From assembly GCA_022432975.1 (NCBI GenBank), contig CM039505.1, positions 21,335,338-21,399,337 on the forward strand: a DNA stretch of 64,000 nucleotides. The letters run 5' to 3'. The DNA is from Begonia masoniana. Lineage: Eukaryota > Streptophyta > Magnoliopsida > Cucurbitales > Begoniaceae. Position 1 is the first letter of the stretch. Each line of letters begins with the position of its first letter. The notes under the pieces are model-generated. The model was not told the DNA's origin, did no database searches, and worked only from the letters and a program-made list of their open reading frames with translations. A program made the position numbers and the translations under genes. This document shows positions 23,264 through 32,643 of this stretch, in pieces.

Positions 23264-24963
23264 AATAACTTCGTTAATTGAAAATTGAACATCTGATGAA
23301 ATAAATTATTCAACTGAAATTAGTTAAAATTAAATACAAATAAATGTGAAATATCCTTTTAAATGATATAAAAATCGTGACTTAAAATTACTATTCGGAG
23401 CCAACGACGGCATCCTCCTCTGTATGCTCGCCCGCCTCTGGAAAATTTGTCGAACAGTGCCAGTTCATCCTCAGATAAAAATTCACACCACAAAAATAAT
23501 GCGTGAAATAAACTCAGTAAGTGAAATAAACTCAGTAAGTAAAAATACGTGCATGTGAATTTAATTGCATTCTTTATCCAATCCATGCTTTAAAAATTAC
23601 ATATTGGACGAAACTCATTTTCAAATCCTTACCATGCATTCAGGTTTTTAGAAAACTAGCAATTTCTAACCCTTATAAAGTTTCATCAGTTATCTCAATT
23701 TATAACCATGTGTTCAAGCTTTTCGTAGCCATCTTATGTGTTCAGGCTCTCATTAGCCTTTTTATGTTTTTCGTCAATTCCATTCGTTTTCATGCATTTC
23801 ATACTCGCATACATTATGACTTATCATTTTTATCTTTCTACGTTACTAAGTCAATGCCTATACATACGTGTCCAAGTAATAACATAATTGAATAATAAAA
23901 TACTTTAAAGAAAATAATTAATAAATGTTTCATGATGTAGTGCTTACAGCCAAAACATTAAACAACCTAGTGTTTTACTTACTTGGATTCCGAGAGAGAG
24001 AAGGAATATGATTTGAGATATTTTCCCGAGCGTTAGATTGATCGTCTTTGCCTAGAGATTAGAGAGATTTAAGCTTCTTCATTCATCTTAAAATAATCTT
24101 TTTTTTGAAAGTAATAAGGGTAGGAAATTCATTTCCAATAAAATCCTAGAGTTGGATTTTTGGATCGATTTAGGCGTCCTTAACGGTCCAAAAATATTCG
24201 GTTGATAGGAACAATTTTGGGTTTGGGCTGGTTCGGTTCTCACGCTGCCCGGTTCAATTTGCTGAATGAACTAGTTTGGTTTGGCTTTTAAGAAAATTGT
24301 CCTCTTCATTCTTCACCTTCACGAAGAGAGGAAACCAGAGAGAGAGAGAGAGAAAAAAAAAACTTATGCCCCTAAGGGAGGTTTCACGTGCTCGGTCAGA
24401 AGAAGCAGTTCACAGTATCAGGATGGAGCTCGATCGAGAGTGGAAATTCGTAGGTGGAGTTGCTTAGTCGAACGAGGCAAAGTTGAAGCTCCCTCAAAGG
24501 ATTTTGTAGTGGTAGGAGCAAGTTTCAGTGGCCAAAAGTCAGATACGGTGGTTTTGGCAAGGTATGAGTTTCTCCCATTTCTTCTCTGCTTTAAGAAATT
24601 GGAAGAAGGGATTTCTCAATTTGTGGGATTGTTTCCCCAAATTTTCCTTAGATACGGGAGTACGATTCTGTCCCTCCAATTGAATAGATTCCAAAAACGA
24701 AATATAAAAGAATTGATTTCCTTAATGTTTACAGAATATTGGCTTGAAATTAGGACTGAATTATTTCCATAGATTATTGATTGTGTAATTTGGTCCTAAT
24801 TATGGATATTAATTGGGATTTAGTTGCTGGTTTTCTGTTTGTATTTATGGAAGGAAATTAATTTTTGATTTAAATTTCTTACATTAGAATCCACTCAATT
24901 TATGGCTAATTGAGTTCAAATTGAGGAAATCAACTTGATTGAATGTTAATTAGGGTTTAATTT
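23264..24963 (-). mobile_element. TekC 3' LTR, main piece (minus)
   Basis: Continues the LTR that begins at 525, after the MULE. Minus-strand landmarks: acceptor-side block around 23480-23530 (inverse of TTTATTTCACGCATTATTTTTGTGG-like sequence, similar to 43855-43890 in sG) and donor-like sequence near 23985. A purine stretch (GA)n lies at 24337-24360. No coding content; short frames are not gene-like. It ends at the LARD TSD AATTT (24959-24963). Confidence 0.7.
24959..24963. repeat. LARD target-site duplication, left (AATTT)
   Basis: AATTT before the LARD 5' LTR, repeated at 46888-46892 after the 3' LTR. Confidence 0.85.
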
Positions 24964-25248
24964 TGTAACACCCGAGATTTTTTAAGAAGGAAAAATTGGA
25001 GAGAAAATAAAATGATAAGGAAATTGTTTAATAAATAGGTTATTTTAATTAGTATAAAAGAAAAGTGAAGTTTCTAATTTAAGTTCGGGTCCTAGTGAAA
25101 TTAAGCCGGGGTTTATAATTTAAGAATGAGATTTAACGAAATTTGAAATGGTCGGAAATACGGGAGGGCAAAACGGTAAATGAGGATTTAATTAATGGTT
25201 AGTTTTATAATTATTATTAATTAAAATAAAAAAAATTAAGTTAAAACA

Positions 25249-25275
25249 CAGAATGGCTTCGAAGAAGCCATTCTG
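25249..25275 (+). other. Perfect 12-bp hairpin in LARD LTR
   Basis: CAGAATGGCTTC, loop GAA, GAAGCCATTCTG. The same hairpin is intact at 44855-44881 in the 3' LTR. It lies just downstream of an A/T-rich stretch that could hold the promoter, so it may be near the RNA 5' end. Confidence 0.8.
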
Positions 25276-26312
25276 CGTTTGTGCACCGAGCACCCGAGAG
25301 CAGGGGAGAAGGGGACAAGACGCGAGCAGCGTTCGGCGAGCCAATCACCGTCGATTTCTGAGGTTTTCTGGTCAGGCAACGGCGGCGAACGAGTTCCGGC
25401 CTATCTTCGCGCGCAACCAGACGGGTGAGTTCGATTTCCCCTGATTTTCTCTCTGTTCGAGGCCGTGAGCGACGAGCCAGTTTTGGCTCCGATCACCGAC
25501 GGTTTTGGGTTGTTTCCGGCGTGGGTTTACCGACCCTTGGTCCGGTTTTAGTTGCCTTGCCGTGAAGAGCCCTATTTGGGCGAAAAACAATGAAGCCCTG
25601 TTTGGGCATTTCGGGTTTTATGGTGTGTAGCCTCGGGATTTTGGTTAGATTATGCTAATTGAGGGTATTTGTGGTTGATTAGTGAGGAATTGAGTGAGAA
25701 TTGATGGAAAATCGAAAAAGGGGATTTTCCGGGTAAGGGGCAGTTCGGGTTTTTGCCATTTTGACCTAGCTACGGTTGTTTGTTTTCAAATTCCTTTTGG
25801 CAGGTTAAAATAGGTTATTAGAGGAATACGTGGCCGCTGGAATCGTTCGATTCCGATATCTGACGCAATAGTTACGCGCGTTTGAAGTTCGGGTCAGTTT
25901 TTATCGAACCCAAATTGGTGTCCCATTTAGTTAGGTTTTAGTTGGATTAGGCTAGAAATAGTAGTTGGAGAGTAAATTGGTGAATGTAGGTTTAATTTTA
26001 AGGAAGTTTGAATAATTGTAGTTAGAGTTAGTTTAAATATTCTTTAGAAGTGAATTGTGATGCTTAAGTGAATTTTGTGAATGTGATAGGTTACCGAGTG
26101 GGGAAATTTACATAGCCAATGCGAGTAAGTGCGGTGCAAGAGTCCAGGTAAGTAATGGATTGTGTGTTTGGTCGCCTTCGGGCCTACACCACAGAACGGT
26201 AGGGTTTATTTTTTTACTACTCTCCTTCGTGTAGTGTTGTGTTTTGCATTGAGTTGTGGTGTGGTTCGGCCTTGCTGTTGTGTTGTTGTTGTGTTTGTCG
26301 TGTGTGTGTGAA

Positions 26313-27416
26313 AAATAAGGCACTTCGGTGCACGGCAAATAAGGCACTTCGGTGCACGGCAAATAAGGCACTTCGGTGCACGGCAAATAAGGCACTTCGG
26401 TGCACGGCAACTAAGGCACTTCGGTACACGGCAAATAAGGCACTTCGGTGCACGGCAACTAAGGCACTTCGGTGCACGGCAAATAAGGCACTTCGGTGCA
26501 CGGCAACTAAGGCACTTCGGTGTACGGCAAATAAGGCACTTCGGTGCACGGCAACTAAGGCACTTCGGTGCACGGCAAATAAGGCACTTTGGTGCACGGC
26601 AAATAAGGCACTTCGGTGCACGGCAAATAAGGCACTTCGGTGCACGGCAAATAAGGCACTTCGGTGCACGGCAAATAAGGCACTTCGGTGCACGGCAAAT
26701 AAGGCACTTCGGTGCACGGCAAATAAGGCACTTCGGTGCACGGCAAATAAGGCACTTCGGTGCACGGCAAATAAGGCACTTCGGTGCACGGCAAATAAGG
26801 CACTTCGGTGCACGGCAAATAAGGCACTTCGGTGCACGGCAAATAAGGCACTTCGGTGCACGGCAAATAAGGCACTTCGGTGCACGGCAAATAAGGCACT
26901 TCGGTGCACGGCAAATAAGGCACTTCGGTGCACGGCAAATAAGGCACTTCGGTGCACGGCAAATAAGGCACTTCGGTGCACGGCAAATAAGGCACTTCGG
27001 TGCACGGCAAATAAGGCACTTCGGTGCACGGCAAATAAGGCACTTCGGTGCACGGCAAATAAGGCACTTCGGTGCACGGCAAATAAGGCACTTCGGTGCA
27101 CGGCAAATAAGGCACTTCGGTGCACGGCAAATAAGGCACTTCGGTGCACGGCAAATAAGGCACTTCGGTGCACGGCAAATAAGGCACTTCGGTGCACGGC
27201 AAATAAGGCACTTCGGTGCACGGCAAATAAGGCACTTCGGTGCACGGCAAATAAGGCACTTCGGTGCACGGCAAATAAGGCACTTCGGTGCACGGCAACT
27301 AAGGCACTTCGGTGCACGGCAAATAAGGCACTTCGGTGCACGGCAACTAAGGCACTTCGGTGCACGGCAAATAAGGCACTTCGGTGCACGGCAAATAAGG
27401 CACTTCGGTGCAGGCA
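26313..27416 (+). repeat. 24-bp array, about 46 copies
   Basis: Unit AAATAAGGCACTTCGGTGCA plus CGGC, 24 bp. The span equals 46 units; about 29 central units (roughly 26601-27297) are identical, while AACTAAGG variants cluster at both ends. Because 24 is a multiple of three, four of the six frames stay open for up to 446 codons; these are not genes. The 3' LTR has only eight units. It sits between the two stem arms of the predicted LTR intron. Confidence 0.95.
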
Positions 27417-28140
27417 ATTGATGTTGAAGTTGTTTATTGTTTGGTGTTTGAGTATTGTCACTTGTCGGTGTTGTTTGTTTGTTGGTTGTTGCTTGAGTAC
27501 TGTGTGGGTGTGGTGTGCGTTGTGAATGTTTATATTCGTTATTCATTACTTGCTAAGCTTAAGCTTACGTGCGTGTGTGTGTTCTGTGGTGTAGGTGAAA
27601 ACAAGATCAGGTGAGCTAGATGATGAAGCCCGGGACTAGGTGGCAGTCGATGGCACATGGAGCACGCCGGTGCAGGCAGTTGTCGAGGCGTCTCGACCAT
27701 GATCTTCGGGGGAAATGTGTTGGATTGGATTGTATTCAGTTTTTAACTCTTTTTGGGGAATGTTGTCTTTAGTCATATTTAAGGGTGATGTATCGCCTAT
27801 ATTGTGGATTTTCAGATGTTAGTATTTTAGTTTCTCTCTTTACTGCTGTTGGAGATTTCGTAGGTTGGTTAGATGGTTAGGAATATTCTGGATTGGTTGG
27901 GATTGGATTTTATGCAGGTATTTAGCATTTTGGAGGCGCCATTTTCAGGCGTTACTTTGTCAAAATTTTCGGGAATTAAAGGAAATTAATGAGTCTAGGC
28001 AGCTAGGTATGACATAAGAGAGATTCGAGGGATTTAGTTTTAAATTTTGTTGTGTCAATTGTATTTTAATTATGTTTTAACGTGGGATTAGTTAGCAAAG
28101 TAGCGCACTGAGCCAGGGTGGGTTCGAGGGCGTTACAAGA

Positions 28141-28152
28141 TGGTATCAGAGC
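28141..28152 (+). other. LARD primer-binding site
   Basis: TGGTATCAGAGC three bases after the LTR end, complementary to the 3' end of plant initiator-methionine tRNA. Same site and spacing in TekA at 31329. Confidence 0.92.
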
Positions 28153-29317
28153 ATAAATGGTCGAGTCGTTCAAAGGATTACCCGACAATGCCGGCCGCCA
28201 TGCAACGTGTTTCACTGACTGTAAGTATTTATTTACTTTTAGTTAGTTTATATTTAAGATTAGATTGTTTAACCCTGTTTGTTTTGGAACTGTAATAGAT
28301 TAGAACATTCCGAGAGTACCGAGACAACCTCGGTGGATTCCATTAGCCAACTTATAGACGCAGTAAACCTATAGTTCAATAGTTAAGAATTTATTTGAAA
28401 AGCGAAACAGACAAGGTAACATCCGTAGAATAGATATAAGTAGGATTGAGGATAGAGAGATTAGAAAATTTTAGGATGAGTTTCCCTTAAAAGTTACATC
28501 TTAGGTGAGAAAAGATTTAAATAGATAGAATTGGGGTTTTTAGAAAACCCTTGCAGTTTTGAGGTACGATGAGTTATAGGAGAGCTTAAGGGTAGAAACA
28601 AATTTTTTAAAGAGATGTCTTAAATCATTGAGAGACCCTTAGTACATTATGTGGATAAGACGAGATAGCAAGGTGTGATATTTAGAGTTACGTACGTATA
28701 AAGATATAAACTGTAGTCAAGGGTTTAGTTTAAGTAAATGATTGGGGGTCTGAACTGAGTAATTTAATAGGATCAAGTATGGAAGTATAGGGATTTACGT
28801 AGAGGTAGGATAGGAAACTAACAAAATTGGGATGTTAGAAGATTGGAGTATATTTGTGAGGAGAAACGAAACTCAGATTATAAATTTGGGCATTTTGAAA
28901 GATTTGGTGGCCCGTCGTAGGAGATTAGAACCATATAAATGTTGATTGTATTTGAGTGCCTAGCTTAAGTAAATTGTTAAAGGGAAAATTTTGATGAACT
29001 TTATGCAAAAAAAACCTAGAGGGGAGCCTAGTCTAAGTGAGATGAAGTTATAAGTTTGATTGATTGTTAAATTAAGTGAGGTTAACAATGGAAAAGACTA
29101 TAAGTGCTAAGAGGTATAGATAAAATGAGTGAGTACCATTGTAGAAATGTAACGGGTAGGAGACTGGGCGAGTTGGAAGGGTAAAATAAAGTAGATTTAG
29201 TTATGAAACTTTAGGGAAAATCTTGAGTGAAATTAAACATTTGTATAAGTTTGGAGAGATTTAGGAAAGAGATTAGAAGTGGTATAATGTAACAAGAGAA
29301 AAGTTAGAATTAGTGTG
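28153..29317 (+). mobile_element. LARD internal domain, non-coding part 1
   Basis: A/G-rich sequence with stop codons in all frames and no domain. It resembles 40632-42266 in composition. The 3' portion from about 29250 is the first copy of a tandem duplication whose second copy begins near 40684; TekA is inserted in the first copy. Confidence 0.8.
29313..29317. repeat. TekA target-site duplication, left (GTGTG)
   Basis: GTGTG before TekA; the right copy at 40627-40631 is GTATG, one mismatch. The uninterrupted duplicate of the target at about 40740 reads AGTGTGTGAGTGATTT and confirms the insertion point. Confidence 0.8.
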
Positions 29318-29467
29318 TGTAACACCCGACTTTAATTAAAAATTTAAAATAACAGATAAATCTATTAAGTATAATCGATGAATGAAATTTTAGTATAATG
29401 TAGGTTAGGTTGAAGAATGAGTAAGTAAGGGCATAAGGGTAATTGGCAAATTTGAAAGTGGATAAGG

Positions 29468-29475
29468 TATTTAAG
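29468..29475 (+). promoter_or_regulatory. Candidate TATA box of TekA LTR
   Basis: TATTTAAG followed about 20 bases later by TAGCCGCCAC; the 3' LTR copy is at 38767-38774. The same pair occurs in TekB, sA and (diverged) sB. Confidence 0.5.
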
Positions 29476-29589
29476 GCAAAAAGTTTAGAGTAGCCGCCAC
29501 CACTACTCATTTTCTTTTCCCTTTCGGTCTTCAGCTCGAACGGCAGAAATCTCTAGGCGATTCTCCTGCCCGATTCTCCTTCAACCTAG

Positions 29590-29805
29590 GTAAGCCCTCC
29601 TTGTTTTCTTGCGATTTTAGTAGTTAGATAGCTGAGGGAGTACAATGTGAGGAGTTTCGAGGAATGTTGTGATTTAGAGTAGGTTCGGGCTGAGCGACTA
29701 TTGTGAATACCCGAGTTGTGGGGTTTCAAATTTTGTTCCTCAAACTCCTGTATTGATTCTGTGAAGTTTAGTGAAAGTTTGATATATGTACTATTATGAT
29801 TTTAG
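29590..29805 (+). other. Candidate LTR intron 1
   Basis: Donor-like CTAG then GTAAGC at 29590; acceptor-like TTTTAG ending 29805. It lies downstream of the presumed start site. Prediction from splice consensus only. Confidence 0.4.
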
Positions 29806-29856
29806 GTGAGCGAGCTTCTGAAGTAGCATTTAGCCGAGCGATTTCCAGGGATCCAG

Positions 29857-30353
29857 GTAAGTAGAGTTTGTTTGTGCCTTCGGGCCTACATCACAAAACA
29901 GTAGGATTTATGTATGTTTTGTATGTTTATTTTCCAGTTGTCATGCATCATGTTTTTGAAAGATTACGAAAATGAATTTACATGAAACGCATGGTAAGTG
30001 TGAGCAGGATGATCAGAACAACTGTTAAGGGGGATTAATCCGCCCCTTAACTGAGAACAGAGGATTGAGGTTTTGGGAAAAGTGATCCACTTCCCAATCC
30101 TACAGGGGGATCAGACCAGTTAACTGTTAAGGGAATTAATCCGCCCCTTAATTGAGATCAGAGGATGTATGCTTTGGGGAATGACTGATCCACTTTCCCA
30201 TCGTACAGAGGGATCAACAGAGAACGAATTTGAATACAACTGAGATGAGAAAGTAGAGATCGTATGTTTAGGGAAATTATTGCTTCATTGATCCATTTCA
30301 TTCATCGCTCTACTTGCTTAGCATTAGGCTAATAGATGAGTTTTGTGATGTAG
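29857..30353 (+). other. Candidate structured LTR intron 2
   Basis: Donor-like CCAG then GTAAGT at 29857 (a strong plant donor); acceptor-like GATGTAG ending 30353. A perfect 15-base inverted repeat, CCTACATCACAAAAC (29884-29898) and its complement (30340-30354), joins both ends; the right arm contains the AG. The same pair occurs in most other Tekay-type LTRs of the window with compensatory changes. Splicing is not shown. Confidence 0.5.
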
Positions 30354-31328
30354 GTGAAGAAGTTACTGAAGGTATGTTTACCGACTAACATGAGGAATAG
30401 GCTGGTTGGAGGAGCATTTTCAGGCATCGGTTTGGTCATCTGTTGAGGCGGTTTAATCCATGGCTGCAGGTGTTGAGTTGAGGGTAACTAGTTCAGTATA
30501 GATGTTTTCCTGAAAATTTTATGACAATAGTGGTTTCAAAGCTTTGAAAACATTTTTGAGAAATCTTCTGATATTGGTATTCTGTTGGATTTTGAAAACA
30601 TTGTTTTTACTGAATTTGGGAAGGACAGTGATTTGGTTTGTTTCTGGATGTTTAGTTTTGTCGTTCTGCCTATCGGAAGGTGCCTTCAGTAAAGTCGTTG
30701 GATGAGAGATAGAACATCCGGCTGACGTCATCGGCAGGTGCAAGTCGCAAAACCTGTAGTTTTGCTATCGGCAGATGTAGTGTATATTTTAATCTTATCG
30801 AAAGGAATCGTAATGTCGTTGTCGGTAGATGTCGTGTGCTTGTCTATCGGCAGATGGAAATCTATCGGTAGATGAAGTTATGTTGACTCCATCGGCAGAT
30901 GAAGTTATGTTGACTTCATCGGCAGATGTAGTTGTGTTGGCTTGTCGGTAGATGGTGGTGCGTTGTTTGTACACGTCATCGGTAGAAACCTCCTATTCCT
31001 ATTTCTGCTTCTTCCGTTGACTTTGTCGTCGGCAAATGTATTCGACTTCGGCAACTTCACGGGCATTCCGCGTTTTTTTTTAAGTTTTACGTCTTTTGGC
31101 CAATTAATCTTAACACTTCCAACAGTCATTTTAAAATGTTTTCACAGGTTACTTAGCTTCATTGATGTTCAATTGATTTTCCGCTGCAAGTTTTAAAATA
31201 TATTTAGTTTTAGAAAAAGTCAAATTTTGGCTGTCGAGTGAAATTTTAAATTTAGCATCAAGACGTCATGGTTCGGTTCAGCGTTATGAGTAGCAAACCG
31301 GGTTCAGATAACTCGGGGCGTTACAAGT

Positions 31329-31341
31329 TGGTATCAGAGCC
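31329..31341 (+). other. TekA primer-binding site
   Basis: TGGTATCAGAGCC three bases after the 5' LTR, complementary to initiator-Met tRNA. Confidence 0.93.
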
Positions 31342-32643
31342 ATTTGGTTAAACCGTTCAAAGAATTACTCAACAGTGCCGATCGTTGCATGGAAGTACTC
31401 CAACAACTGTAAGGGTTTATGTTAGTTTTAGTTATTAGATATTTATGAGAATAGTTAACCTTTTACAAGGATATAGTAAAATGTCTAGACGACCAGGTAG
31501 ACCGAGAGTACAGAGGGGGACACCAAACCCGGAGAGTACTGAGAATTCTGGTGTGATCAGGCAGCTGACAGACTTGGTACGCCAGCAATCTGATATGATG
31601 CGCCAGCAGTCCGATCAGTTGGGACTGCTACTGAACCGAGAGGTACAAGGGAGTGCCAACTCGGGTTCCAACAATGAACAGGCAGGAGAGAGGTTTAGGA
31701 GGTTGCGACCACCCTCTTTTGATGGAAAGTCAGCTAATCCAATTGTGGCCGAGGAATGGTTGAAAAAGATAGAAAGCATGTTTAGGTGTGCAAATGTGGG
31801 AGAAGGAGAAAAGGTCATTTTGGCAACCTTCCACTTTGCCGGTGATGCTCAACTTTGGTGGGAAACGATGGAGACCACCCATGATGTTATTACGATGACT
31901 TGGACGCAATTTAAGGAGATTTTCTATGACAAGTATTTTAACAGTACTGTACAGACCACAAAGAAGTTGGAGTTCATGAACTTGAAACAGACAGGGACCG
32001 TAGCTGAATACAGCAGACAGTTTGAATCCCTATCAAGGTTTGCCGGACACCTCGCACGCAGAGATAAGGATAAAGTGTTCCAATTTGTGCATGGGCTGAA
32101 ACCTGAGATTTATAGAGGAGTCAAGTTCTTGGGTATAAAAGGATTGTCCTACAGTGAAGTAGTGTCCACGGCATTAGAAGTGGAAGAGGCGGAGATGAAG
32201 TGTGCTGGGTTTAGTGCGGCTCCACGAAAGTTCACCCAGCCACACCATCACAGGGGAACGAAGAGGCCCGGTGAGGGCCAGGGCAGTCAAGGGAATGAGA
32301 AGAAGACACCAGATACTAGGAAGTTCCCTCAATGCCCAAAGTGTTTAAGATTTCACCAGGGAGAGTGTAGGATTAGCGCGGGGAAGTGTTTCAACTGTGA
32401 GGAGACCGGGCATCTGCATAAGGATTGCCCAAAGCCCAGAGTCCTTCGCTGTTATAATTGTAATAAAGTTGGCCACATGAGTAGGGATTGTCCAGCTCTG
32501 ATGGATGGCCCGGTGAATGTTAAGCCAAGGATATTCTCCATGGTAGAATCAGGTGATGAAGATCAGCCTGCTGTTGTGTCAGGTACCATACTAGTCAATT
32601 TTATGCCTGCTTTTACTTTAATAGATTCAGGTGCAACACATTC

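Larger units (their letters stand above)
24964..28137 (+). mobile_element. LARD 5' LTR (3174 bp)
   Basis: TGTAACACCC to GGGCGTTACA. It contains the perfect hairpin 25249-25275, a donor-like CCAGGTAAGT near 26147, stem arm 26183-26197, the 46-copy array, stem arm 27581-27595 with acceptor-like GTGTAGG, and the GGAGGCGCCATTTTCAGGCG block. It differs from the 3' LTR mainly by array length, plus many scattered substitutions, so it is older than TekA. Confidence 0.92.
29318..31325 (+). mobile_element. TekA 5' LTR (2008 bp)
   Basis: TGTAACACCC to CGGGGCGTTACA. Layout: TATTTAAG at 29468; TAGCCGCCACC block at 29492; donor-like CTAGGTAAG at 29587 and acceptor-like TTTTAGG at 29801 (candidate intron 1); donor-like CCAGGTAAGT at 29853 and acceptor-like GATGTAGG at 30347 (candidate intron 2); hairpins 30024-30051 and 30127-30151 inside it; then seven or so CGGCAGATG/CGGTAGATG motifs at 30720-30970. 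Confidence 0.93.

Noticed and set aside
24281..24772. Possible 163-codon gene
   Set aside because: It lies inside the TekC LTR, has no domain and is crossed by LTR landmarks on the other strand.
26313..27416. CRISPR-like direct repeat array
   Set aside because: Units are 24 bp head-to-tail with no unique spacers, in a plant LTR.
26206..27546. Open frames of up to 446 codons on both strands
   Set aside because: They are products of a 24-bp repeat, a multiple of three without stops. There is no start context, domain or codon bias.
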